DNA of 64,000 nucleotides from SIG78 sp045585955 (GTDB lineage: Bacteria > Verrucomicrobiota > Lentisphaeria > Victivallales > Victivallaceae). Both the position numbers and the translations under genes were made by a program. Numbering within the stretch: position 1 is the stretch's first letter; the number at the start of each line of letters is the position of its first letter. Of the stretch, positions 52,463 through 60,603 are shown piece after piece. Under the pieces are notes generated by a model. The model had not been told where the DNA came from. It made no database searches and was given only the letters and a program-made list of their open reading frames with translations. Where the stretch lies: the NCBI GenBank assembly GCA_045585955.1, contig JAZMZK010000079.1, positions 1 to 64,000 of the forward strand, given 5' to 3'.

Positions 52463-53412
52463 TTCTGCTCCGGAGTACCCTGTTTGCTGTAACGGATAAG
52501 ATTTTCTGCCGAAGCGACCACTTTGGTTCCCGGCGGCAGACTTTCTGTTACCCACACATTGCCGCCCAACACCGAACCTTTGCCGATAGTTACATCGCCC
52601 AACACCGTAGCATTGGCGTAAATCGTTACATCGTCTTCAATAGTGGGGTGCCGCCGCAGACCCTTTACCAGCATACCGCAGGAATCTTTGGGGAACGAAA
52701 GCGCCCCCAGCGTAACGCCCTGATAGAGCCGTACATTGTTGCCGATACGGGCCGTTTCGCCGATCACCACCCCGGTACCGTGGTCAATGAAAAATCCCCG
52801 ACCGATTTCCGCTCCCGGGTTTATGTCGATGCCGGTGATGCTGTGGGCATATTCGGTCATCATGCGGGGTATAAATGGTACATCGTATTTATAAAGCACA
52901 TGCGCCATACGCTGTATTTCAATAGCTTTAACGGCGGGGTAGCTGATGATGATCTCGTCCAGACTGCGGGCGGCGGGATCCCCGGCGTAAGCGGCCTGGA
53001 TATCGCTTTGAGCAATATCCCGCAACTCCGGCAGAGCTTTGAGCAGCGCCATTACCGCTTCGCGGCTTTTTTCTTCGGTATGGCAGTCGTGGCTGGAGCC
53101 GGATTTTTTGCACATGTAGCAGAAACAGCGCACCGTAAGTTCGCAAAGTTCGCTGTAAAGCTGCTCTATAAGTTTGGCAACGCTGTAACCGATGGTATCA
53201 AGGTGATAGCGTTCTTCGCCGTCAAATCCGGGGAACAGCAGTTCTTCCAGCTTGCCGGTCACCGACAATATCTCCCGGCGGCGGGGCAGGTTAGCTCCTT
53301 CTTCCAAATTGACCCCGAACTTGTCGGCATAGCTGGCACTCAAGGCGTTGCTCAAGGAGTCAAGCTCGGCTTTTTCCAGATAAAAATTGTTTTTTTTGTA
53401 TAACTTTTTCAT
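52459..53412 (-). CDS. Serine O-acetyltransferase, EpsC type
   Basis: 317 residues. An N-terminal helical domain (about 1-190) includes RCFCYMCKKSGSSHDCHTEEKS, a Cys/His-rich insert that I do not know from other family members. The hexapeptide-repeat domain has TGIDINPGAEIGRGFFIDHGTGVVIGETARIGNNVRLYQGVTLGALSFPKD, with the catalytic His and Asp in FIDHGTGVVIGETA. It makes O-acetylserine for cysteine synthesis. The long N-terminus matches the EpsC/SatA-like branch rather than E. coli CysE. It overlaps yggS by 4 bases. Confidence 0.92.
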   Translation of the reverse strand: MKKLYKKNNFYLEKAELDSLSNALSASYADKFGVNLEEGANLPRRREILSVTGKLEELLFPGFDGEERYHLDTIGYSVAKLIEQLYSELCELTVRCFCYMCKKSGSSHDCHTEEKSREAVMALLKALPELRDIAQSDIQAAYAGDPAARSLDEIIISYPAVKAIEIQRMAHVLYKYDVPFIPRMMTEYAHSITGIDINPGAEIGRGFFIDHGTGVVIGETARIGNNVRLYQGVTLGALSFPKDSCGMLVKGLRRHPTIEDDVTIYANATVLGDVTIGKGSVLGGNVWVTESLPPGTKVVASAENLIRYSKQGTPEQK

Positions 53413-53429
53413 GGTTCGTCTGGGATTGG

Positions 53430-54302
53430 TTATTGGATATTCTGTATTTGCTCGCGGATTTTTTCCAATTCGGTCTTGAACTTGACCACCACACTTGCCA
53501 CCGGGCCGGAACCGGCTTTGTTACCCAGAGTGGTGATCTCCCGGAACATTTCCTGAATCAGAAAGTCCATGCTCCGACCGCCGCCTTCGGCTCCTTCAAG
53601 AAAACTGCGGAACTGGACAAAATGGCTGGCAAGGCGGGCAAGTTCTTCACTCACATCGGATTTATCGGCGTAATAGAGCACTTCTTTCAGGAAGCGTTCA
53701 TCGTTTACATCCACCGGTAAGTTGGCGTTGGCAAGTTTTTCCAGCAGTTTGTTTTTGATGTTTTCTTCAATACCGCTTACTTCCGGCAGCAGACTTTCCC
53801 GCAAACTTTCCAATAAAGCTATGCGTTCTTCAAGTTCAACTTTCAAAGCAGCGCCTTCGGCGGCACGCATACTGTTCAATGCACCGGCAGCATCTTTTAA
53901 TGCAGAAAATACCGCAGCTTTCACCTCTTCCGGCACATTGTCGGAGCTTTCGGCAAAAACTCCGGGCATAGTCATTACCTGCGCCATAGTCAGCTCGCCA
54001 TTGACATTGAACTCCTTGCCCAAATCCCTGGCACAGGCGATCAACGCCGCCACCCGCTCCCGGTTGATCCCGGCAGCCTCGCCGACAGCAGCGGTGCTGC
54101 TGATGCGTACTGAAACCTGCCCCCGACTTAATTCGGCTTGCAATATCTTGCGTAATTCATGCTCAAAGGAGGTAAATTCCCGGGGCATGGCAAAGCGTAT
54201 TTCCAACTGTTTGCGGTTTACGGTGCTGATTTCGGCGTAAATTACTGTGCCATTGACTTCGGCTCTGCCGGAACCGAAACCGGTCATACTCATCAAGCTC
54301 AT
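53430..54302 (-). CDS. yicC: YicC family endoribonuclease-like protein
   Basis: 290 residues from ATG 54302 (MSLMSMTGFGSGRAEV); the conserved YicC start is MTGFG, with a possible alternative start at that Met. N-terminal signature MTGFG...ISTVNRKQLEIRFAMPREFTSFEHELRKIL, and C-terminal DUF1732 signature ARLASHFVQFRSFL...GGRSMDFLIQEMFREITTLGNKA. YicC of E. coli is linked to stationary-phase growth and RNA cleavage. It lies between the lipoprotein gene and the serine acetyltransferase gene, 17 bases from the latter. Confidence 0.93.
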   Translation of the reverse strand: MSLMSMTGFGSGRAEVNGTVIYAEISTVNRKQLEIRFAMPREFTSFEHELRKILQAELSRGQVSVRISSTAAVGEAAGINRERVAALIACARDLGKEFNVNGELTMAQVMTMPGVFAESSDNVPEEVKAAVFSALKDAAGALNSMRAAEGAALKVELEERIALLESLRESLLPEVSGIEENIKNKLLEKLANANLPVDVNDERFLKEVLYYADKSDVSEELARLASHFVQFRSFLEGAEGGGRSMDFLIQEMFREITTLGNKAGSGPVASVVVKFKTELEKIREQIQNIQ

Positions 54303-54326
54303 ACAATCTCTTTCGGTATACAATTA

Positions 54327-55076
54327 TTACTGGTCGGCACTTCCGCCGAAGGGTTCGATCAGCGGTTTGGGATCAACTACCCCGGCAAAGAAATTTTCTT
54401 CGCTGTAAATGCCGCTGAAATAGTATCGGAAATTTTTCAAAGAATCATCTGTCGCCGTTCCGCCGTAGACCGAATAAAAGGTCTGACCGTTTTCGGTTAT
54501 TTTCCATGCCAGAACATATCTGGGAAGTTTTTCTGCTTTGGCAAGTTCGGCAGGACTCAATTTGCTGTCGGGGTTGCTGTTCAAGGCAAACTTGCACTTC
54601 CACACTCCCGGCAGGGTAAAGCGTATATGGTTGGCAGAAGCTATACTCAACAGCCCGAACTGCATCTGCAAAAGGTCATACGAGGCTCTGCCCGCCAACT
54701 TCAGGAAAATGTGCTGCGGGTGCTTGAAGTTTTTGCGGATCACCCGGATCGGGCTCCAGTCATACATCCGCAAACCGCTGGTGCCGTAGACCATGTAGAC
54801 ATCAGGATTGCCGGGAGTCATCCAGCAAATGCAAATCTGCAACTGACCGGTCATATAGTTGTTGCCGTTGATGTACGACACCAGCATAAACGGACGGTTG
54901 AATTTAATATATTCCTGCTCCATAAGCGGCATAGACGGCATTTCTTCCAGCAGAAACTCCCGGGCGTTTCGCACTGCCCGCTCCTGATAATATCCGTCAT
55001 TGCGGCAGCCGCTCAAACTCAACGCTGCCAATATTGCTCCCGCCAGCAAGGCGGGAACTGAATACCATTTTTTCAT
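54327..55076 (-). CDS. Predicted lipoprotein, unknown function
   Basis: 249 residues from ATG 55076 (AAGGTG upstream). The N-terminus is a lipoprotein signal (WYSVPALLAGAILAALSLSGC) with lipidated Cys in LSGC. The mature part is beta-rich (PFMLVSYINGNNYMTGQLQICICWMTPGNPDVYMVYGTSG, VYGGTATDDSLKNFRYYFSG). No family recognised. It lies between lpxB and yicC in a housekeeping operon, 14 bases after lpxB. The periplasmic leaflet of either membrane is its expected place. Confidence 0.78.
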   Translation of the reverse strand: MKKWYSVPALLAGAILAALSLSGCRNDGYYQERAVRNAREFLLEEMPSMPLMEQEYIKFNRPFMLVSYINGNNYMTGQLQICICWMTPGNPDVYMVYGTSGLRMYDWSPIRVIRKNFKHPQHIFLKLAGRASYDLLQMQFGLLSIASANHIRFTLPGVWKCKFALNSNPDSKLSPAELAKAEKLPRYVLAWKITENGQTFYSVYGGTATDDSLKNFRYYFSGIYSEENFFAGVVDPKPLIEPFGGSADQ

Positions 55077-55090
55077 ACTCAACACCTTGA

Positions 55091-56272
55091 TTATTTCTCC
55101 GTTTCAGATTTTGGCGGAAGAACTTTCCAAACCGCCTCTGCGGCACGCACACTGGCTTTTTTACGGGCATTGCCGTCATCGCCCAAAAGTGTGCGGACTA
55201 ACTGCATATCGTTTATCACCCGGCTGCGTTCAGTTCCGCCGGGTAAGATTTTTTCCATTGCCGGTACCAGATTTGCCGGTTTTACCTGATGCTGGAGAAA
55301 TTCAGCATACACCTTTTTATTGGCAATGATATTGGGCATAACAAAGCTGTTCCGGTAGAGTTTGACCACCAGTGCGGCAAGCAGAATACTTATCCAGCTT
55401 ACCTTGTATGTCACCACCAGCGGCAAACCTGCAATGGCGGATTCCACCGTTACCGTGCCGGATGCCGCCAAACCGGTACCGGCAGCTTGCTGATAGTAGG
55501 CGGTTTTACCGATCTCCACAGGTATTTCCGGCAAATCGGCGTGCTGCTTGCGGAATTTTTCAATAATATTCTTGCAGCGCAGCGCCACCCTTTCTCTGGG
55601 CGTAGTTATTACAAACTTAAGCTCGGGGTGCTTTTTGTAAAGCTCCAGCGAAGTTGCCAGCATGGGTTGCAGCAAGCGGTCGATCTCCATTGCGCGGCTG
55701 CCGGGGAGCAAGGCTACAAGGTTATCGTTGCGGACAATGGAATCATCTTTCCGGGCATCGACCATATCCAGCAAGGGGTGCCCCACAAACTCCGTATCCA
55801 GACCGCTGGATGCGTAAACTTCCGGCTCGAAGGGAAAGATCACCAGCATTTTTTTGCACAATTTTGCCAGCTTGGGTATGCGGCGTTTGCCCCAGACCCA
55901 TACATGCGGGCTGACATACCAGATCACCGGTATACCCAGCTTTTTTGCCACTTTGCCGAAAAGCATGTTAAAAGTGGGGTAATCAATAAGTATCACCGCA
56001 TCAGGGCGCTCGGCTTTGAGGGTTTTCACCAATTTGCGGAAAATACCGATAAATGTGAAAATATGTTTGAGTATCTCCACAAACCCCACCACGCCCAGCT
56101 CGGTGGAATCCACCGTGCGTTTGACATTGGCTTTTGCCATAGCAGGGCCGCCCATGCCGCCGATTTCCACTTCAACACCGGCAGCTGCACCGCATTTGCG
56201 TAAATCTTCAGCGAGAGCAGCTCCGTAAATATCGCCGGAGGCTTCGCCTGCCATGATCCATATCTTACGCAT
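55091..56272 (-). CDS. lpxB: Lipid-A-disaccharide synthase
   Basis: 393 residues. It joins UDP-diacylglucosamine and lipid X to form the lipid A disaccharide at the inner membrane. N-terminal MAGEASGDIYGAALAEDLRK is the LpxB signature; PDAVILIDYPTFNMLFGKVAKKLGIPVIWYVSPHVWVWGKRRIPKLAKLCKKMLVIFPFEPEVY is the GT19 core, and VALLPGSRAMEIDRLL and AASGTVTVESAIAGLPLVVTYK are the donor-binding blocks. With lpxA at 15055 it shows a lipid A pathway. It follows dapB after 23 bases. Confidence 0.96.
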   Translation of the reverse strand: MRKIWIMAGEASGDIYGAALAEDLRKCGAAAGVEVEIGGMGGPAMAKANVKRTVDSTELGVVGFVEILKHIFTFIGIFRKLVKTLKAERPDAVILIDYPTFNMLFGKVAKKLGIPVIWYVSPHVWVWGKRRIPKLAKLCKKMLVIFPFEPEVYASSGLDTEFVGHPLLDMVDARKDDSIVRNDNLVALLPGSRAMEIDRLLQPMLATSLELYKKHPELKFVITTPRERVALRCKNIIEKFRKQHADLPEIPVEIGKTAYYQQAAGTGLAASGTVTVESAIAGLPLVVTYKVSWISILLAALVVKLYRNSFVMPNIIANKKVYAEFLQHQVKPANLVPAMEKILPGGTERSRVINDMQLVRTLLGDDGNARKKASVRAAEAVWKVLPPKSETEK

Positions 56273-56295
56273 AAAATACCTTTACTTTTATTTGA

Positions 56296-57102
56296 TCAGC
56301 GCAAACCCAGCACATCCTGCATATCGTACACTTTGCCGGGTTTGGCACTCTGCAAAAAGCGTACTGCCCGCAAGGCACCTTTGGCAAAGGTATCGCGGCT
56401 GGAAGCTTTGTGAGTAAGCTCTACACGCTCGCCGCCGGTGGCGAAGACCACGGTGTGATCGCCCACCACATCGCCGCCCCGCATGGAGTGCATACCAATT
56501 TCGCTGGCAGTTCTGGCACCCACGATTCCTTCCCGACCGTGGCGCACAACTTCTTTATATGCCTGTTCCCGGGCGGCGGCGACTACTTCGCCGAGGCGTT
56601 CAGCAGTGCCGCTGGGGGCATCTTTTTTCTGGTTATGGTGCATTTCCACGATTTCGCAATCATAGTCGGCAAGCAGTTTGCCCACCATACCGGCAAGGTG
56701 GAACAGCAAGTTCACGCCCACGCTGTAATTGGGTGCAAAGACGATCTTGCCGTTTTTTGCCATTTCAGCAAGTTCAGCTTTTTCGTCGTCGGTCAAAGCA
56801 GTGGTGCCGATAACCACCGAACAATCTTTGGCAACAGCTTTTTTTGTAGCATCAATAACTCCGGCAATGCTGAAGTTGATAACTGCATCGCTGTTGGCAA
56901 GCGCTTCATCCACATTATCAGTAAGTTTCACTCCGGCTTCCCCCATACCGGCAACGGTTCCGGCATCGGCCCCCAGCAGCGGATTGCCGGGAGCTTCCAC
57001 AGCTCCGGAGAGCACCAGATCTTCGCTTTCCATAATCAAAGCAACCAACCGGCGGCCCATCCGACCGGCGGCACCAATAACACATACACGCACTTGGGAC
57101 AT
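56296..57102 (-). CDS. dapB: 4-hydroxy-tetrahydrodipicolinate reductase
   Basis: 268 residues. NAD(P)-binding GAAGRMGRR (about 10-18), VVIGTTALTDDEKAEL, FAPNYSVGVNLLFHLAGMVGKLL, and the catalytic block EIVEMHHNQKKDAPSGTAERLGEVV with the HH pair and the Lys of KKDAPSGT; AKGALRAVRFL precedes the C-terminus. Lysine and diaminopimelate synthesis in the cytoplasm. It follows the AsmA-like gene after 47 bases. Confidence 0.96.
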   Translation of the reverse strand: MSQVRVCVIGAAGRMGRRLVALIMESEDLVLSGAVEAPGNPLLGADAGTVAGMGEAGVKLTDNVDEALANSDAVINFSIAGVIDATKKAVAKDCSVVIGTTALTDDEKAELAEMAKNGKIVFAPNYSVGVNLLFHLAGMVGKLLADYDCEIVEMHHNQKKDAPSGTAERLGEVVAAAREQAYKEVVRHGREGIVGARTASEIGMHSMRGGDVVGDHTVVFATGGERVELTHKASSRDTFAKGALRAVRFLQSAKPGKVYDMQDVLGLR

Positions 57103-57149
57103 ATTATTTTATCTTTCTGTTTTCAAATTGTGCTTAAAATATTTATTTA

Positions 57150-58139
57150 TCACTCGCCCAAACCGGGGAGTTTCTTCAAAAATTTAACGGTTTCATCCAC
57201 TGCGCCGTCCACCGCCTTACCGGCACCTTCCACGCCGCTGGAGAGCCCTTTGCCGACAGCACTGGCACCGCTGCTGATACCCTTGCCGACAGCACTGGCA
57301 CCGCTGCTGATACCTTTGCCGACAGCACTGGCACCGCTGCTGATACCTTTGCCGATAGCATCAACATTCACAACTTTGCCGATTTCAGTAATTACCCGCA
57401 GCATAACTTCTTTGATGGTACCAGCCAAATCACTGCCTTCGCCGACATTTTCCATAGAGATCGGCACCAGCGGTATGCTCATAGTGGTTTTGAGCATGCT
57501 GGAAGATACAGTTACCTTGGAGTTTTTCAAGATAAGTTTGCGGATGACCACCTGTTTTTGCTTGGCGGGCTGTTCTTTCTCTTCGTCAGCCTGCTTTTTA
57601 TCGGCTTTTTCACGGGCAGCCTCGGCTTTTGCTTTATCTGCGCCGGTATTCTTTTCCACATTTTTCAGAATAGCATCCAGATTGCTGCCTTTGCTGAAAG
57701 AGTATTCCATATCGATTGCCACATCAGATATTTCCAGATGATCCACCACGATCTTGTCGGTCAGCACCGAAGAGGGGTTCACTGCCACATGCAAATTACC
57801 GACTTTGATCGCTACCGGATTATGAAAATCCGCAGTATTGCCAACGGTAAAACCTTTGACTTTGACCGAACCAGCCAGCGGCCGGATAGATATACTTTCA
57901 ACATTGACCTTGGTTCCGGTGATCGCACTGCCAACTGTACGGGTGGCGGTTGCCGCAACCCGGTCGATCTGCCACAAAATCAATAACACCAACACGACCA
58001 GCACTATCAGCACGGTCAAGGCAATTTTGGCGATTTTTTTGCCCCAGGACTTTTTGGCAGGAGCCTTATCGGCACTGTTTTCCGCCGGAGCGGGGTTCAG
58101 ATTTTCAGCAGCACTGGTTTTGTTTTCGTTTTCAGACAT
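57150..58139 (-). CDS. AsmA/DUF748-like inner-membrane protein with a repeated Gly/Ser-rich segment
   Basis: 329 residues. A cytoplasmic charged N-terminus is followed by one transmembrane helix (IALTVLIVLVVLVLLILWQI, about 37-56) and a periplasmic AsmA-type segment (VNVESISIRPLAGSVKVKGFTVGNTADFHNPVAIKVGNLHVAVNPSSVL, then IVVDHLEISDVAIDMEYS). A charged coiled coil lies in the middle (AKAEAAREKADKKQADEEKEQ), and near the C-terminus GKGISSGASAV is repeated three times (33-bp DNA period, 57247-57345), plus a partial fourth. AsmA-like proteins help lipid transport or envelope homeostasis. AAGGAG precedes the ATG. It follows the sialate esterase gene after 24 bases and precedes dapB. Confidence 0.78.
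   Translation of the reverse strand: MSENENKTSAAENLNPAPAENSADKAPAKKSWGKKIAKIALTVLIVLVVLVLLILWQIDRVAATATRTVGSAITGTKVNVESISIRPLAGSVKVKGFTVGNTADFHNPVAIKVGNLHVAVNPSSVLTDKIVVDHLEISDVAIDMEYSFSKGSNLDAILKNVEKNTGADKAKAEAAREKADKKQADEEKEQPAKQKQVVIRKLILKNSKVTVSSSMLKTTMSIPLVPISMENVGEGSDLAGTIKEVMLRVITEIGKVVNVDAIGKGISSGASAVGKGISSGASAVGKGISSGASAVGKGLSSGVEGAGKAVDGAVDETVKFLKKLPGLGE
57247..57357. repeat. In-frame 33-bp tandem repeat in the AsmA-like gene
   Basis: Three nearly identical 33-bp units plus a partial one, each encoding an 11-residue SSGASAVGKGI-type unit. Being a multiple of three, copy number can change without frameshift. Confidence 0.9.
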
Positions 58140-58163
58140 GATTTTCTCCTTACGGTTTTATTG

Positions 58164-60029
58164 TTATATAATTTGATCACTTGAGCAAAATTCGGGTAAA
58201 TATTGTTTCTTTTCCGCAGAAAAGCGGCAGCAGATCCCCCAGCCATTGCCGCGGTTGGAAGAAAAGATACAGAAAAACTGATGCGTTCCGGCAGTTAATT
58301 CCATCTTTTGCTGGAACTCATCAAGTATCACCGGATTGCCGGTCTGCTTACGCATGACTTCTTTACCATCGCAGTAAAGAACAAAATTTGCATCAGCTCC
58401 GAACATGATCTTAACTGCACAATCTTCCGCAACTTGGGCTGCAAATTTATAGTAATAGACCTTTTGCGCTTTGTCAAGTTTTCCCGGCTCACGGGGGCAT
58501 GGCATATAAAAGCCTTTACCGCTTACCGCAGTAAACTTCAGCTTCGCCAAAACCTCCGCAGCAGGCAGCTGAAAACTTTCAAGCTCATCATTGCCGAAAA
58601 CTGCTTCGCTGATCAGAGCTTCAGCCAGCAACTCCGATACATTGCCGGCGTGGTAGTTTACCTTGCTTATAAAACAGGGCAGCGAGCGGCCACCTGCGTC
58701 GGTTATATTGCAATGGGGCTGCAACGAGCCGCCGTAACAGACTTGATATTTTTTTTCAACAGCAGTCATAAATGGTAACCGGGTCGTAAAAGTCGCCTTA
58801 TTGCCCTGCAAACGGGTGTTGACCGCTTCGCAAATCAACTCCCCGGCCTCATTGGCCAAGCCAAATCCGCAAGGCAACCCTCCGGCAGTCAAATCGCCTG
58901 TCGTATTGCTGAATTCAACGGTATAAACAGCGTTGGCAGTCACTTGGCACATTTTTACCTTTATGCTTTTGACTTTGATTTGCGGCAAAACACTTTTTTC
59001 GCCCCGCAAATACAGCATAGCTTCGGTCAGGCGTCTGCCTAATGTATCTACTGCCCGGTTGGAGAGATGTATGCAATCATCCAGCTCCAAATCAATTGCC
59101 GGAACACATGCACAGTTTTTCAGCTGCAAACCCAGTTGATACTGGTCGTTACGAACTGCAAGCCAGCGGTATCCGGCATGGTCGGTCAAATCCCTTTCAG
59201 TAACAAATGATCCCAGCTGCACCAGCACAATGGGCAAAGCAGGATCTTTGCAATCTCTCCGGAAAGCGGCAAAAAGTTTTTTGGTTTCCGCTTTGTAAGC
59301 CTTGACTTTTTCGTCCGAACCGGTTTCATTGCATCCCTGATACCACAAAAGTCCGGCAACTTTGCCCCCCAGCATCTTCAGCCGTTCAATGGCAGCTCCA
59401 TAAAGCGAATTGCCCTTGAGTTTTTTCAACGCCGGATCCCACTGATCAAGGCTGGTTCCGCCGTGGGCACAGGGGATCACAGCTTGAGGTATACCGGTAC
59501 GCTTATACATTTCAACAGCAAAGGGCAAGCCCGGCCCTGCTCCCCGTCCTCTTCGGGGCAAATTATCCGGATTGCCGCCATGAACCGGGGCAACAGCTCT
59601 GCCGGGATCATGGATCGGGGCTTGAGCGATCCCCCAGGTGTTATCCATATAAAAAGCGTGAACCATGCTGCTGGGTTCCGACAAAGAAGGCATAAATGCC
59701 GACCCCGCCATATTGCTTTGACCGGCCAGCAGCCACAAGTCGCCCACCAGAATATCTTTGACCACAGCCTTTTCCCGGCTTCCGGCAATGCTAAACTCCA
59801 ATGTGTAAGGTCCCCCGGTGGGCAAATCAGCAATCAAACCAGTCAGTTTGCCTTTGCGGCAGCTGCCGATACACTTATTTTCAAAACCGGGCAAAAGCTG
59901 TCCATTGCTGTAAACACGCAAAAAGAGTTCGCCATCCGCCTTTGCTGTTCCGGAAAAAGCGTGTTCGCTTACTCCGGAAGCGTTGCGTTGGAAAACCGCA
60001 CCATGTTGCAAGCCTGTTCCCAGAAACAT
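58164..60029 (-). CDS. Sialate O-acetylesterase-like protein (SASA/CE6-type)
   Basis: 621 residues from ATG 60029 (GGAAG upstream). LWLLAGQSNMAGSAF contains the nucleophile Ser105 of the GQSNM motif; the second block is AGLLWYQGCNETGSDEKVKAY (oxyanion region), and the acid/His pair is LDDCIHLSNRAVDTLG. An N-terminal beta domain (about 1-90) and a C-terminal beta domain (about 470-620, FAAQVAEDCAVKIMFGADANFVLYCDGKEV, PA14- or CBM-like) flank it. No signal peptide is visible, so a cytoplasmic role or a missed start is possible. It removes O-acetyl groups from sialic acids or other acetylated sugars. First gene of the minus-strand operon that continues into housekeeping genes. Confidence 0.87.
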   Translation of the reverse strand: MFLGTGLQHGAVFQRNASGVSEHAFSGTAKADGELFLRVYSNGQLLPGFENKCIGSCRKGKLTGLIADLPTGGPYTLEFSIAGSREKAVVKDILVGDLWLLAGQSNMAGSAFMPSLSEPSSMVHAFYMDNTWGIAQAPIHDPGRAVAPVHGGNPDNLPRRGRGAGPGLPFAVEMYKRTGIPQAVIPCAHGGTSLDQWDPALKKLKGNSLYGAAIERLKMLGGKVAGLLWYQGCNETGSDEKVKAYKAETKKLFAAFRRDCKDPALPIVLVQLGSFVTERDLTDHAGYRWLAVRNDQYQLGLQLKNCACVPAIDLELDDCIHLSNRAVDTLGRRLTEAMLYLRGEKSVLPQIKVKSIKVKMCQVTANAVYTVEFSNTTGDLTAGGLPCGFGLANEAGELICEAVNTRLQGNKATFTTRLPFMTAVEKKYQVCYGGSLQPHCNITDAGGRSLPCFISKVNYHAGNVSELLAEALISEAVFGNDELESFQLPAAEVLAKLKFTAVSGKGFYMPCPREPGKLDKAQKVYYYKFAAQVAEDCAVKIMFGADANFVLYCDGKEVMRKQTGNPVILDEFQQKMELTAGTHQFFCIFSSNRGNGWGICCRFSAEKKQYLPEFCSSDQII

Positions 60030-60150
60030 TTCAAAAAACTTCCTTTATAAAACTGTATATCATAATACAGTAATTTACATTCCAACTGCCAATAAAGCAA
60101 AGTTTGTAGAGGCAAAAAGAGGATTTTTTCAATTTTTTTTGATTTTAAAT

Positions 60151-60178
60151 TTGCATTTTCTCTTTTTTGCTGTATCTT
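60151..60178 (+). promoter_or_regulatory. Promoter of tRNA-Glu
   Basis: TTGCAT (60151-60156), 16-bp spacer, TATCTT (60173-60178), about 33 bases before the mature tRNA 5' end. Confidence 0.6.
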
Positions 60179-60210
60179 AATAGCACAGAACAAGAGATTG
60201 TCTGTAACGC

Positions 60211-60286
60211 GTCCCTATCGTCTAGAGGCCTAGGACACCGGGTTTTCATCCCGGCAACCAGGGTTCGAATCCCTGTGGGGATGCCA
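60211..60286 (+). tRNA. tRNA-Glu (anticodon UUC), CCA encoded
   Basis: 76 bases including the encoded 3' CCA. The D-arm TCGTCTAGAGGCCTAGGACA, the 5-bp anticodon stem CCGGG/CCCGG with loop TTTTCAT (anticodon TTC) and the T-arm with GTTCGAATC are all standard for bacterial tRNA-Glu. The acceptor stem GTCCCTA pairs with TGGGGAT, with G-T pairs at the first and sixth positions. A terminator follows. Confidence 0.97.
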
Positions 60287-60307
60287 TTTTTTTGCCTTTT
60301 TTTTGAG

Positions 60308-60338
60308 AATACCTGCAAGTTTTTGCAGGTATTTTTTT
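60308..60338 (+). terminator. Rho-independent terminator after tRNA-Glu
   Basis: AATACCTGCAA (60308-60318) pairs with TTGCAGGTATT (60323-60333) around GTTT, followed by a run of T. Confidence 0.93.
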
Positions 60339-60366
60339 GTGGTTTTCGATGGGCATTTTCCGTACA

Positions 60367-60586
60367 GGTCGGGGCAAGCCCGACGATGCGGTTGATGGCG
60401 GCAGTACGGACTTTTACGGACTTTTACGGACTTTTACAGACTTTTACAGACGAATACGGACAGCTCTTGCCGCCAAACTGCTGTCAGCTGGCTTTACGCC
60501 GGGCTTTGCCTGTATAGTATTCATAGTATTCATAGTATTCATAGGCTCGCAGGCGTTCGCTCCACAGCTGCACATTGCTTGCCGCC
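60367..60586. repeat. Dispersed mosaic repeat R1, copy 3
   Basis: Same part order as 2714-2914, with a longer 10-bp module (three GGACTTTTAC, one AGACTTTTAC, one AGACGAATAC; 60408-60457) and three ATAGTATTC units (60514-60540). It fills the gap between the tRNA terminator and the gene that ends at 60604. Confidence 0.9.
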
Positions 60587-60603
60587 TCCGGCGAAGCGAA
60601 ACC

